Positions 16,982 to 25,634 of a stretch of DNA of 64,000 nucleotides are shown piece after piece. A program made the position numbers and the translations under genes. The DNA comes from a bacterium (GTDB lineage: Bacteria; Chloroflexota; Dormibacteria; Dormibacterales; Dormibacteraceae). Below the pieces are notes generated by a model. It made no database searches. It was not told where the DNA came from and was given only the letters and a program-made list of their open reading frames with translations. The stretch's first letter is position 1; each line of letters starts with the position of its first letter. Where the stretch lies: the NCBI GenBank assembly GCA_004299235.1, contig SCQL01000027.1, positions 23,353 through 87,352 on the forward strand, read 5' to 3'.

Positions 16982-17950
16982 GTGGAGCAGCAGAGAGGGG
17001 CGATCCCGTCGTTTCAGGCGCGCGCCGAGCTGTCGCTCGAGCTCGTGCACGCCACGGAGGCGGCGGCGCTGGCCGCCGCGCGCCTGCTCGGCAAGGGCGA
17101 TCCGGACCGGGTCAGCGAGGTCGCCGGAGAGGCGATGCGCGGCGTGCTCGAGGCCTCCAGCAGCTCGGGCACCGTCGTCCTCAGCCCGCGCAACGAGTCC
17201 TACCTCGCGCCGGGCACCGTCCTTGCCGGCGGCGACCGGCGGGTCGACTTCGGGCTCTTTCCGGTCGAGGGGGCGAGCCAGGTCGCGCGCGGCGCCGCCA
17301 GCGCGGTTTCCGTGCTGGTCGCGGTCGAGCCGGGCGGCTTCGCCCAGCTGCCGGAGGTGTGGCATGTCGAGAAGATCGTCGCCGGCCCGGCGGCGCGCGG
17401 CGCGATCGATCTCGACGACCCGATCGCCGACAACCTTCGCCGCATCGCCTTCGCGCGCGACGCCCGCGTCCAGGACCTCACGGTGGCCATCCTCGACCGT
17501 CCCCGCCACCAGGACCTCATGGCCGAGGTCGCGGCCGCCGGCGCGCGAATCCTCGCCCTCGGGGAGGGTGATTTCGCCGGCGCCGTCATGGCGGCCCTGC
17601 CCGGTACCGGGATCGACGCCGCGATCGGCATCGGCGACCTGCACGCAACCCTGATCGCAGCCTGCGCGGTGCGGTGTCTGGGCGGTGAGCTGCAGGCGCG
17701 GCTGTGGCCCCGCAACGAGGAGGAGAGGCTCCTCATCGGGGACCAGGCGCCCCGGGTTTTCGGGGTTGCCGACCTGGCCCCGGCCGCCGAGGTCGCCGTC
17801 GCCATCACCGGCGTCAGTGGCGGCCAGCTCCTGCCGGGAGTGATGTTCGGGAGCGGCTACGCCGAAACCTCGTCGCTGCTCATGTCCAGCCGGCACGCCA
17901 CCGTCCGGCGGCTGACCACCCGCCATCACGTGGCCGGGGACCCGAGCTAG
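16982..17950 (+). CDS. GlpX-like protein lacking class II fructose-1,6-bisphosphatase metal ligands
   Basis: A 322-residue protein aligning along its whole length with class II FBPase: LELVHATEAAALAAARLLGKGD, then VILDRPRHQDLMAEV and LGGELQARLWPRNEEER are family signatures. The metal and phosphate residues are mostly lost. The DxAAVxAMR Asp is Ser45, the GEGExDEAP loop is SPRNESYLAP (68-77), VDPLEGT is LFPVEGA so Asp becomes Phe93, and GGAPEG is GDLHAT so the Glu is Thr223. Only Glu96 remains. It is therefore unlikely to be an active bisphosphatase; a regulatory or new function is inferred. GTG start, tightly linked to pyrG. Confidence 0.82.
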   Translation: MEQQRGAIPSFQARAELSLELVHATEAAALAAARLLGKGDPDRVSEVAGEAMRGVLEASSSSGTVVLSPRNESYLAPGTVLAGGDRRVDFGLFPVEGASQVARGAASAVSVLVAVEPGGFAQLPEVWHVEKIVAGPAARGAIDLDDPIADNLRRIAFARDARVQDLTVAILDRPRHQDLMAEVAAAGARILALGEGDFAGAVMAALPGTGIDAAIGIGDLHATLIAACAVRCLGGELQARLWPRNEEERLLIGDQAPRVFGVADLAPAAEVAVAITGVSGGQLLPGVMFGSGYAETSSLLMSSRHATVRRLTTRHHVAGDPS

Positions 17951-18017
17951 CGGCAGGGCGGCACTCCGGCTGCCTGGATTAGGGAGCTCCGGGCCGGGGT
18001 ATCACATACACGAGCAG

Positions 18018-18902
18018 ATGAACGATAAGGACGCCCTGACGCCGCCACCGGGCGGGAGCTATATTCCCCCGCCCCCGAGCTTCCCTGTGTCCTCGGACAT
18101 CCCGCCGCAGTCGCCGTACCACCACGCGCCGGCGCCGCCAAGCTCCAACCGCGGCCTCATGGGCGGCCTGGGAGCCGTCCTCGCCGCGGCCTGGGCGTTC
18201 GTCAAGTTCGGGGGGATCCTGCTGTTCAAGATTCCGGCCCTGGGGACGCTGCTCTCGCTGGTGGTCAGCTTCGGCGGCTATGCGCTGTTCTACGGCCCCT
18301 GGTTCGCGGTCGGGCTGGTCGTGATGATCTTTGTGCACGAGATGGGACACGTGGTCGAGATCCGGCGCCAGGGCATGCAGGCGACGGCGCCGATCTTCAT
18401 CCCGTTCATGGGCGCGGCCATCTTCCAGCGCTCACACCCCACCGACGCCCTCAAGCAGGCCCAGATCGGAATTGCGGGCCCCATCGCCGGCACCCTCGGC
18501 GCCACCGCCGCCTTCGTGCTCTACGGGTCGACGCACTCCCCGGTCCTGCTGCTCACGGCCCTCATCGGCTTCTACATCAACCTGTTCAACCTGATCCCGG
18601 TCTGGCAGCTGGACGGGGCGTGGATCCTCGCGCCGGTCTCGAAGTGGTTCCAGGTCGCGGGCTACGCGCTGATCGCGGCGGGCGCCCTGTTCCTGGGCTT
18701 CTTCAGCCCGCTGGTGATCATCATCGCCGTGCTCGGGATCCCGACTTTGATCCAGCGCTTCCGCGATGCCAACAACCCGTACTACACGTCGGTTTCCGCT
18801 CGCGGCCGGTGGGCCATGGGCGCCGCGTGGCTGGCCCTTGTCATCTATCTCGGAGTCGCAAGCCTTCAGGCGAGCAGCTTGCTCGGTTCCTTCGCTCGCT
18901 AA
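18018..18902 (+). CDS. Site-2-protease-family (M50) membrane metalloprotease
   Basis: A 294-residue protein with a Pro-rich cytoplasmic N-terminus of about 45 residues and five or six membrane helices. Zinc ligands are in [10 protein letters not shown] (HExxH, about residue 111), and the third ligand lies in [14 protein letters not shown] (NxxPxxxLDG). No PDZ domain is seen between them, as in the minimal group. Such proteases cut membrane-embedded substrates, often anti-sigma factors; the target here is unknown. The ATG at 18018 gives the Pro-rich start. Confidence 0.87.
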   Translation: MNDKDALTPPPGGSYIPPPPSFPVSSDIPPQSPYHHAPAPPSSNRGLMGGLGAVLAAAWAFVKFGGILLFKIPALGTLLSLVVSFGGYALFYGPWFAVGLVVMIFVHEMGHVVEIRRQGMQATAPIFIPFMGAAIFQRSHPTDALKQAQIGIAGPIAGTLGATAAFVLYGSTHSPVLLLTALIGFYINLFNLIPVWQLDGAWILAPVSKWFQVAGYALIAAGALFLGFFSPLVIIIAVLGIPTLIQRFRDANNPYYTSVSARGRWAMGAAWLALVIYLGVASLQASSLLGSFAR

Positions 18903-18921
18903 ACTTTCCCATGGAGTTACT

Positions 18922-19131
18922 TTGAAAGCACAGATCCATCCCACCTACTACGAGGACGCGGTCGTCACCTGCGTGTGCGGGAACACGTTCACGACCGGGT
19001 CGACGCGCAAAGAGCTCAAGACCGAGATCTGCTCCGTCTGCCACCCGTTCTTCACGGGCACCCAGCGGATCGTGGACACCGGCGGTCAGGTCGAGCGGTT
19101 CCGCAAGCGGGCTGCGAAGACCAGAGCGTAG
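18922..19131 (+). CDS. rpmE: 50S ribosomal protein L31
   Basis: A 69-residue zinc-binding L31 (C+ type): [19 protein letters not shown] provides CxC, and [26 protein letters not shown] provides CxxC and the family signature. The TTG start at 18922 has GGAG 5 nt upstream. The DUF1385 gene begins directly after the stop, in the conserved rpmE-DUF1385-prfA-prmC order. Confidence 0.95.
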   Translation: MKAQIHPTYYEDAVVTCVCGNTFTTGSTRKELKTEICSVCHPFFTGTQRIVDTGGQVERFRKRAAKTRA

Positions 19132-20136
19132 ATGGCCGTCCCGGAGGTAACCGCTCCGGAGACGGGGACTCCGCCCCACAACCTGGCGCCGGAGGCCGCT
19201 CCCGCGCCCGCGGCCCAGGCGCCCCGGAGCTCGGGCGGCGGGGCCGAGCCGTTTTTCTATGGCGGCCAGGCGGTCATCGAGGGCGTGATGATGCGCGGCA
19301 AGCGTCACTACGCGGTCGCCGTGCGCCTGCTGAACACGCATGAGATCGTCGTCGACCGCGGTGAGCTGAAAGCGTCCATCTACGTCAACCCGATCTGGAA
19401 GCTGCCCTTCATTCGCGGCCTCGCCCTCATCGGAGAGCAGCTGCACCTCGGGATGAAGTCTTTGATGTGGTCGGCCAACATGGCGGCCGGCGCCCAGGAC
19501 GTCGAGATCAGCAAGAAGGAGATCGGCGGCTCGGTCGCGGTCGCGGGCGTGTTCGCGCTGGCGATCTTCATCGGCCTGCCTCTGCTCCTGGCGAGCGTCG
19601 CGGTCCACCGCAGCGGCAGCTTTCTCTTCGTCCTGGTCGAGGGCTTGATCCGCGTCGGCCTGGTCCTCGGCTACCTGTCCGCGATCGCCCTGCTGCCAGA
19701 TGTGCGTCGCGTCTTCCAGTACCACGGGGCGGAGCACAAGACGATTAACGCGTTCGAATCGGGATGGCCCATCGACGTTCCGTCCGTGCGCCGCGCCAGC
19801 ACCCTTCACCCGCGCTGCGGGACAGGGTTCCTGCTCGTCGTTCTCGTCGTCAGCGTGATCGTCTTCAGCGCCGTGGCGATCTTTCACCCGAACTGGTTCT
19901 GGCTCGTGCTGAGCCGGCTGCTTGCGATTCCGATCATCGCGGGCGCCGGGTTCGAGCTCATCCGGTTCATGGCGCGCCACCGCCACCACCCCGTGGTGCG
20001 CGTCATGCTGCTGCCGGTGCTGGGGACGCAGAAGTTCACCACGCGTGAGCCCTCCGACGACATGCTCGAGGTTGCGATCACCGCCTTCAACAGCGCCCGC
20101 CAGGGTGAGGAGGACACCGCCGGAGCGGCGGCGTGA
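19132..20136 (+). CDS. DUF1385 membrane protein (YqhQ-like)
   Basis: A 334-residue protein with a Pro/Ala-rich N-terminal tail of about 40 residues, then the DUF1385 signature FFYGGQAVIEGVMMRGKRHY. Two pairs of membrane helices follow, separated by VFQYHGAEHKTINAFE, and LHPRCGTGFLLVVLVVSV leads into the second pair. The conserved His/Glu/Cys residues suggest metal binding or catalysis, but the biochemical function is not known. It is conserved next to prfA in many Gram-positive-type genomes. The ATG directly abuts the rpmE stop. Confidence 0.9.
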   Translation: MAVPEVTAPETGTPPHNLAPEAAPAPAAQAPRSSGGGAEPFFYGGQAVIEGVMMRGKRHYAVAVRLLNTHEIVVDRGELKASIYVNPIWKLPFIRGLALIGEQLHLGMKSLMWSANMAAGAQDVEISKKEIGGSVAVAGVFALAIFIGLPLLLASVAVHRSGSFLFVLVEGLIRVGLVLGYLSAIALLPDVRRVFQYHGAEHKTINAFESGWPIDVPSVRRASTLHPRCGTGFLLVVLVVSVIVFSAVAIFHPNWFWLVLSRLLAIPIIAGAGFELIRFMARHRHHPVVRVMLLPVLGTQKFTTREPSDDMLEVAITAFNSARQGEEDTAGAAA

Positions 20137-21203
20137 TCGACCGGCTCGAGGCGATGGCTCGCCGGTATCAAGAGATCGAGAACGAGATGGGGCGGCCGGA
20201 GGTCGCCTCGGATCACGCCCAGCTGACCAAGCTCGCGCGCGAGCAGCACGCTCTGCGAGAGACCGTCCAGGCCTACGACGCATATCGCCGCGCACGCCAG
20301 GAGATCGAGTCGGCTCGGGAGCTGATCCGGCAGGAAAAAGACGCGGAGATGCAGGAATATCTGCGGGCGGAGGAGCACCACGCCTCGGCCGAGCTCGGCG
20401 AGCTCGAGGAGAAGTTGAAAGTGCTGCTGCTGCCCAAGGACCCCAACGACGAGCGCGACGTGGTGGTCGAGATCCAGGGCGCGGAGGGTGGGGAGGAGGC
20501 GGCGCTGTTCGCCGCCGACCTCTATCGCATGTACCAGAGGTGGGCGGAGCGCAAGGGCTGGAAGGTCGAGGTCGCGGACGTCTCGCCCAGCGACAAGGGC
20601 GGCTTTGACAAGATCGAGTTCGAGGTCCACGGCCACGGCGCTTATTCGCAGCTCAAGTACGAGGGCGGCGTGCATCGAGTGCAGCGCGTGCCGAAGACGG
20701 AGGCGCAGGGGCGCATTCACACGTCGGCGGCGACCGTCGCCGTCATGCCCGAGGCGGATCCCGTGGAGGTGGAGCTCAAACCCGAGGACATCGAGATCAA
20801 GACCTCGACGTCGACCGGCCCCGGCGGCCAGAGCGTGAACACCACGTATTCGGCGATTCGCATCACGCACAAGCCGACCGGGATGGTGGTGAGCATCCAG
20901 GACGAGAAGTCTCAGCTCCAGAACAAGGAGAAGGCCCTGCGCGTGCTGCGGGCGAGGCTGTACGAGCTGAAGCTCGCCGAGCAGCAGGCCGCGATCGGCG
21001 CGCAGCGCCGCGGCATGGTGGGCAGCGGCAACCGGTCCGAGAAGATCCGCACCTACAACTTCAAAGAGAACCGGGTCACCGACCACCGGATCAAGCTCAC
21101 GCTGCACAAGCTCGACCAGGTGATGGCGGGCGATCTCGACGAGCTGGTCACCGCCCTGGTCAACGCCGAGCGGGCGGCGCAGCTCGACGGCGCTCCCGCC
21201 TGA
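20133..21203 (+). CDS. prfA: Peptide chain release factor 1
   Basis: A 356-residue class I release factor decoding UAA and UAG. The stop-codon recognition PxT motif is PKT in [20 protein letters not shown], and the peptidyl-hydrolysis GGQ is in [17 protein letters not shown]. The GTG start overlaps the DUF1385 stop as GTGA. The downstream prmC product is expected to methylate the GGQ glutamine, matching the gene order. Confidence 0.97.
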   Translation: MIDRLEAMARRYQEIENEMGRPEVASDHAQLTKLAREQHALRETVQAYDAYRRARQEIESARELIRQEKDAEMQEYLRAEEHHASAELGELEEKLKVLLLPKDPNDERDVVVEIQGAEGGEEAALFAADLYRMYQRWAERKGWKVEVADVSPSDKGGFDKIEFEVHGHGAYSQLKYEGGVHRVQRVPKTEAQGRIHTSAATVAVMPEADPVEVELKPEDIEIKTSTSTGPGGQSVNTTYSAIRITHKPTGMVVSIQDEKSQLQNKEKALRVLRARLYELKLAEQQAAIGAQRRGMVGSGNRSEKIRTYNFKENRVTDHRIKLTLHKLDQVMAGDLDELVTALVNAERAAQLDGAPA

Positions 21204-21213
21204 CCCAGCTCCG

Positions 21214-22044
21214 TTGACTGTGCTCGAGGTCCTCAAACTGGCCTCGAATCACCTGCACAAGCGCGGCTCGGATTCGGCTCGCCTGGATGCGGAGGTGCTG
21301 CTCGCGCACGCGCTGGGGGTGCGCCGGCTCGACCTCTACTTGCGGTTCGACCGGCCGCTGTCGGAAGCGGAGCTTGGACCGTATCGAGCCCTGGTGGCGC
21401 GCCGGGTTCGCGGCGAGCCGGTCGCGTACCTGGTCGGGCACAAGGAGTTCATGGCGCTGGACTTCGAGGTCACGCCCGCGGTCCTGGTGCCGAATCCGGA
21501 CACCGAGGTCCTCGTCCAGCGTGCGGTGGCCCTGGCGCGCGAGTCCGGGCGGGCGCTTCGCGTCGCCGACGTCGGCACCGGCAGCGGCTGCATCGCCATC
21601 GCCGTCGCGCACTACGCGCCGGGTGTCGAGGTGTGGGCGGGCGACATCAGCGGCGCAGCGCTGGAGGTGGCGGCTGGCAACGTGGCCAAGCACGGGTTGG
21701 AGACGCGCGTCCATCTGGTCTGTGGCGATCTGATGGCGCCGCTGCCCGGGGCCTTCGACCTGGTCTGCGCCAACCTTCCCTACCTGGCGGCGGGATCCGA
21801 GCTGGCGCCGGAGGTGCTGGCGCAGCCGGCGCGAGCCCTGTATGCGGAGGCGGATGGCGCCGGGCTGGTAACGCGGCTATTGGCGGAGGCGCCGGCGCGG
21901 CTCAATCCCGGCGGCAGGGTGCTCGCGGAGGTCGACCCCTCAATCCTTGCGGTCGTTCTCGACGCGGCGGGCGGGCATTTTGGCGAGCACGTCGTGCACC
22001 GCGACCTTGGCGGCCACGAGCGGGTGCTGGAAGCATGGTCCTGA
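21214..22044 (+). CDS. prmC: Release factor glutamine methyltransferase
   Basis: A 276-residue SAM-dependent enzyme that N5-methylates the GGQ glutamine of release factors. It has the N-terminal helical domain, then ADVGTGSGCIAIAVAHYAPG (SAM motif I) and the catalytic motif CANLPYL. The usual NPPY is NLPY here, a variant I regard as tolerated. TTG start 11 nt after prfA; the stop region overlaps tsaC by 10 nt. Confidence 0.93.
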   Translation: MTVLEVLKLASNHLHKRGSDSARLDAEVLLAHALGVRRLDLYLRFDRPLSEAELGPYRALVARRVRGEPVAYLVGHKEFMALDFEVTPAVLVPNPDTEVLVQRAVALARESGRALRVADVGTGSGCIAIAVAHYAPGVEVWAGDISGAALEVAAGNVAKHGLETRVHLVCGDLMAPLPGAFDLVCANLPYLAAGSELAPEVLAQPARALYAEADGAGLVTRLLAEAPARLNPGGRVLAEVDPSILAVVLDAAGGHFGEHVVHRDLGGHERVLEAWS

Positions 22045-22619
22045 AGCCGACGCGGGCCGGGCTCACGCGCGCCGCCCAGCTGATCCGCGGTGGGAGCGTG
22101 ATCGCGTTCCCGACCGACACGGTCTACGGGCTGGGGGCGGCCGCGGATGACGAGGTGGCGAGGCGCCGGGTCTACCAGATCAAGGGCCGGCCGGCCGGGC
22201 TGCCGCTCATCCTCATGGTCGCCGCCGAGTCGCAGCTGGAGGGCTGGGTGCACGTCGATTCGCGGGCAGAGGCGATGATCCGGCGCTGGTGGCCGGGACC
22301 GCTGACCTTGATCCTGCACGCCAAGGGCGGAGGCACGCTCGGGGTTCGCATTCCCAAGCACCAGGTCGCGCTCGACCTGCTCAGCGCCGCGGGGCCGCTG
22401 ATGACGACCAGCGCGAACCTTCACGGTAAGGATCCGGCGATGACGGCGGAGGACGCGGGCGCGTTGCCGGGCGTGATGGTGGTGCTGGACGGGGGCGCGG
22501 CGCCAGGAGGCCTGGCGTCCACGGTGCTCGACCTCACCGGCCCCGAGCCGCACGTGCTGCGCGAAGGCGCCATCCCGACCTCCGAGCTGCTGGGTCCGCC
22601 ACCCCCTCACGCCGGCTGA
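22035..22619 (+). CDS. tsaC: L-threonylcarbamoyladenylate synthase (Sua5/YciO/YrdC family)
   Basis: A 194-residue YrdC-domain protein making threonylcarbamoyl-AMP for t6A tRNA modification. Signatures are GGSVIAFPTDTVYGLGAAA, the KGRPAGLPLILMV strand, WWPGPLTLIL and TTSANLHGKDPA. It lacks the C-terminal Sua5 domain. The ATG at 22035 lies inside the prmC end, so translation is coupled. It is distinguished from YciO paralogs only by context, hence the moderate certainty of the exact role. Confidence 0.9.
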   Translation: MVLKPTRAGLTRAAQLIRGGSVIAFPTDTVYGLGAAADDEVARRRVYQIKGRPAGLPLILMVAAESQLEGWVHVDSRAEAMIRRWWPGPLTLILHAKGGGTLGVRIPKHQVALDLLSAAGPLMTTSANLHGKDPAMTAEDAGALPGVMVVLDGGAAPGGLASTVLDLTGPEPHVLREGAIPTSELLGPPPPHAG

Positions 22620-22649
22620 CGGCGCGCACGCCGACCGCCTGAGCCGAGA

Positions 22650-22655
22650 TAGGAT
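22650..22655 (+). promoter_or_regulatory. TAGGAT -10-like element of glyA
   Basis: TAGGAT ends 6 nt before the glyA ATG, and there is no Shine-Dalgarno sequence, consistent with a leaderless transcript. Confidence 0.5.
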
Positions 22656-22661
22656 TCGCTC

Positions 22662-23936
22662 ATGGCCGCACCCATCACCACGATGACCTTTCGCGCCCTC
22701 GACCGCGACGATCCCGAGGTCGCCAACCTCATCCGCAAGGAGTTCAAGCGCCAGTCCGAGACGCTGGAGCTCATCGCGTCGGAGAACCTGACCAGCCCGG
22801 CGATCCTCGAGGCGCTGGGCACGCTCCTCACCAACAAGTACGCGGAGGGCTATCCCGGCCGGCGCTATTACGGCGGCACGGGGGAGGTGATCGACAAGAT
22901 CGAGTCCCTGGCCGTGGAGCGGGCCAAGGAGCTGTTCGGCGCCGAGTACGTGAACGTCCAGCCGCACGCCGGCTCGCAGGCCAACGCCGCCGTGTACATG
23001 GCCGTCTGCCAGCCGGGCGACCGGGTGATGGGGATGGACCTGTCCGCGGGCGGTCATCTGACCCACGGCAGCCCCGCGAACTTCAGCGGCAAGCTCTACG
23101 AGATCCATTCGTACGGCGTCGACCGCGAGACCGAGCTCATCGACTATGACGCGATGGAGAAGCTGGCGGAGCGGGTGCGGCCCAAGATGATCCTGGGAGG
23201 CTTTTCGGCGTACTCTCGAATCGTCGACTGGGCGCGGATGCGACAGATCGCCGACTCGGTCGGGGCGACGTTCTTTGTCGACATGGCGCATGTCGCCGGC
23301 CTGGTCGCGGGCGACCAGTACCCGTCACCGATTCCCTACGCGGACGTCACGACCACGACGACGCAGAAGACGCTGCGTGGCGCCTGGGGCGCGATCATCC
23401 TGTGCCGCAACGAGTACCAGAAGGCGATCGACTCCGCGGTGTTTCCCGGCATCCAGGGCGGACCGCTGATGCACGCCATCGCGGCCAAGGCGGTGTGCTT
23501 CGGAGAGGCGCTGAGGCCGGAGTTCAAGGTCTACGCCAAGCAGGTGGTGGTGAACGCCAAGGCGCTGGCCGGCCGCCTCATGGAGCGGGGGCTGCGCCTG
23601 GTGAGCGGAGGCACCGACAACCACCTGATGCTCATCGACCTGCGCCCGCAGAAACGGACCGGGAAGCAGGTCCAGGAGGTGGCGGACACGGTCGGGATCA
23701 CGCTCAACCGCAACTCGATCCCGTTCGACGAGGCGTCCAAGTTCAATCCCAGCGGCGTGCGCGTCGGCACCCCTCTGGTGACCACGCGCGGCATGCGCGA
23801 GGCGGAGATGGTGCAGATCGCCGACTGCATCGCCGACCTCGTCGAACGCATCGATGATCGCGCGGTGCTCGACTCCGTTCACGAGCGCGCGCTCGACCTA
23901 TGCCGAAGGTTCCCGGTTCCCTACTCGTTCGACTGA
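22662..23936 (+). CDS. glyA: Serine hydroxymethyltransferase
   Basis: A 424-residue PLP enzyme interconverting serine and glycine with tetrahydrofolate. Signatures include LIASENLTSPAILEALG, YAEGYPGRRYYGGTGEVID, NVQPHAGSQANAAVY and the PLP lysine region TTTTTQKTLRG with Lys236. The residue before the lysine is Gln235 rather than the almost universal His, and the following GPRGG is GAWGA. This loop is otherwise highly conserved, so kinetics or substrate preference may differ. It starts 6 nt after a TAGGAT element. Confidence 0.95.
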   Translation: MAAPITTMTFRALDRDDPEVANLIRKEFKRQSETLELIASENLTSPAILEALGTLLTNKYAEGYPGRRYYGGTGEVIDKIESLAVERAKELFGAEYVNVQPHAGSQANAAVYMAVCQPGDRVMGMDLSAGGHLTHGSPANFSGKLYEIHSYGVDRETELIDYDAMEKLAERVRPKMILGGFSAYSRIVDWARMRQIADSVGATFFVDMAHVAGLVAGDQYPSPIPYADVTTTTTQKTLRGAWGAIILCRNEYQKAIDSAVFPGIQGGPLMHAIAAKAVCFGEALRPEFKVYAKQVVVNAKALAGRLMERGLRLVSGGTDNHLMLIDLRPQKRTGKQVQEVADTVGITLNRNSIPFDEASKFNPSGVRVGTPLVTTRGMREAEMVQIADCIADLVERIDDRAVLDSVHERALDLCRRFPVPYSFD

Positions 23937-23954
23937 GCTCTCGCGCTTCGACCG

Positions 23955-25064
23955 GTGAGTGACTTCGTCGGCGGCGACGCCCTCGTCAACCTGCGCGACC
24001 ACCTGCTGCCCGGGCTGTGGCCGCTTCTGGTCGCGTTCGCGCTGTGCGCCCTCGTCGTCCCGGTCGCGATTCGCGTGTCTCGCCTGACGGGCTTGATCGC
24101 CGAACCCGGCGGGCGTCACTCGCACAGCAGGCCGACCCCACTGCTTGGCGGCCTCGCCATGTTCGCCGGCTTCGCGGTCGCGGTGCTCGTCTTCCTGCCC
24201 GGTTACCCGGAAACGCCAGGCGTGCTGGTCTCGTCGGGCCTGGCCGCACTGCTGCTCATCGCCGACGACCGCTGGCCGGTCCGCCCCGCCATCAAGTTCG
24301 GCCTCCAGGCGTTCGTGGCCCTGCTCGCGGTGGTCGTCTTCGGCTTCAAGATCACGTTCCTGGGGCTGCCGGGGCAGCACGTCGTCCACCTCGGCCTGCT
24401 GATCACCCCGATCAGCCTCTTCTGGCTGCTGGGGATGCAGAACACCGTCAACTTCCTCGACGGCGTCGACGGGCTGGCCGCCGGCGTGATCTTCATCGTC
24501 GCGGTGACGCTGATGCTCGCGGCGGCCGGGCTCCGGCAGGTCGAGGTCGTGCAGCTCGGCGGCGCGCTGGCCGGCGCGTGCGCCGGCTTTCTGCTCTTCA
24601 ACTTCCATCCCGCCCGCATCTTCATGGGCGACTCCGGCTCGCACTTCCTCGGCATGGCTCTGGGCGTCATCTCGATCCTGGGCGTGGCCAAGGTCGCTGT
24701 CGCCTTCGCCCTGGCGGTCCCTGTCCTCGCCCTGGCCCTGCCGATCGCGGACACCGCGTGGGCGATCCTGAGGCGGCGGCTCCAAAAGGCGTCGGTCGCC
24801 ACCCCCGACCAGGAGCACCTCCACCACCGCCTCCAGGCGTTTGGGCTGGACCCGCGCCAGACCTGCTTCGTCTTCTATGCCGCGAGCGCTCTGCTGGGTG
24901 CGCTCGGGCTCACGCTCTTCGGCCACGGCAGGATCCTCGCGGTGGCCCTGGCGACCTCCGCGGCGCTCGCGTCGACCGTGGCCGCGGATCTTCTGCAGCG
25001 GACCGGCTGGCGCGTGCCCGCGTCCTACCTGCGCCGCCTGCTCGCCACCCAGGGTTCCCGGTAG
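23955..25064 (+). CDS. MraY/WecA-family polyprenyl-phosphate sugar-1-phosphate transferase
   Basis: A 369-residue membrane enzyme with about ten helices. Signatures are NTVNFLDGVDGLAAG (metal-binding Asp), FNFHPARIFMGDSGSHFLG and the cytoplasmic DQEHLHHRL His loop. The early PGGRHSHSRPTPLLGGLAM matches WecA/TagO-type enzymes, which load GlcNAc-1-P onto undecaprenyl or decaprenyl phosphate, rather than MraY. It could prime the wall glycan handled by the WecG/TagA-like enzyme at 37702. GTG start at 23955, 18 nt after glyA. Confidence 0.9.
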   Translation: MSDFVGGDALVNLRDHLLPGLWPLLVAFALCALVVPVAIRVSRLTGLIAEPGGRHSHSRPTPLLGGLAMFAGFAVAVLVFLPGYPETPGVLVSSGLAALLLIADDRWPVRPAIKFGLQAFVALLAVVVFGFKITFLGLPGQHVVHLGLLITPISLFWLLGMQNTVNFLDGVDGLAAGVIFIVAVTLMLAAAGLRQVEVVQLGGALAGACAGFLLFNFHPARIFMGDSGSHFLGMALGVISILGVAKVAVAFALAVPVLALALPIADTAWAILRRRLQKASVATPDQEHLHHRLQAFGLDPRQTCFVFYAASALLGALGLTLFGHGRILAVALATSAALASTVAADLLQRTGWRVPASYLRRLLATQGSR

Positions 25065-25116
25065 AATTCGGCGGGGCATGGCGCCCACTCCGAGTGCGGG
25101 CCCGACGGGGGCTGAC

Positions 25117-25290
25117 ATGGCCGGAATCGGGGTCTATTTCGCAGCCGCGGTTCTTCTGCCGCTGCTCGGGGGAGTGGCGCTCGACAAGGCGCTGCACACG
25201 GCGCCGGTGTTCGTCCTGGTAGGACTGTTCGTGGGGCTTGCGGCCGGTGCGGCCGGGATCTGGTTGAAGGTAAGGGAGCTTTCGAAGTGA
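25117..25290 (+). CDS. atpZ: AtpZ/AtpI-like small membrane protein of the ATP synthase operon
   Basis: A 57-residue protein with two helices (IGVYFAAAVLLPLLGGVALD, then FVLVGLFVGLAAGAAGIW), the layout of AtpZ-type proteins that head F-ATPase operons and are implicated in Mg2+ or ring assembly. The ATG at 25117 is preferred because GGGGG lies 6 nt upstream; an in-frame ATG at 25078 would add 13 residues. Its stop overlaps the next GTG start. Confidence 0.72.
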   Translation: MAGIGVYFAAAVLLPLLGGVALDKALHTAPVFVLVGLFVGLAAGAAGIWLKVRELSK

Positions 25291-25634
25291 CGTCGGGCGG
25301 GGTGCTCAAGGAAACGGTGGTGGCCTGTGCGGTCTGCGCCGCCGCGGTCGCGGTCATCGCGGCGGTGACGGGTCGACTGTCGCTTGGCATGGGCGTCGCG
25401 GCAGGGCTGCTGCTCGGTTCGCTCAACGGCTACCTGATAAGAGCGCTGCTCGACCGCCGCGCCCCCTTGGTCGCGGGGAGCCTGCTTCGCCTCCTCGCCT
25501 TCAGCGCGATCGTGGTCGGGGCGGCGCTGCTGCTCGGCCGCGCGGCGTGGACCCTGCCCCTTGGCATCGGCGTCGCTCAGCTGGTGATGGTCGCGGCCGG
25601 CTTGCGCCGGGGGCTCCGGGGGCTCCGCGCATGA
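25287..25634 (+). CDS. atpI: ATP synthase subunit I-like membrane protein
   Basis: A 115-residue protein with four hydrophobic segments (VVACAVCAAAVAVIAAV, LGMGVAAGLLLGSLNGYLIR, LLRLLAFSAIVVGAALLLG, LPLGIGVAQLVMVAAGL). The GxxLGxLN-type second helix is characteristic of AtpI (UncI), a c-ring assembly chaperone. It is coupled by GTGA overlap upstream and ATGA overlap with atpB downstream. Confidence 0.75.
   Translation: MTSGGVLKETVVACAVCAAAVAVIAAVTGRLSLGMGVAAGLLLGSLNGYLIRALLDRRAPLVAGSLLRLLAFSAIVVGAALLLGRAAWTLPLGIGVAQLVMVAAGLRRGLRGLRA

Noticed and set aside
16316..17929. 537-codon minus-strand frame opposite pyrG and the GlpX-like gene
   Set aside because: High-GC antisense frame with no recognisable domain.
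21214..22044. PrmC NLPY motif as evidence of inactivity
   Set aside because: The first Asn, the last Pro and Tyr are kept, the SAM site is intact and gene order with prfA is canonical, so I treat it as a tolerated variant.
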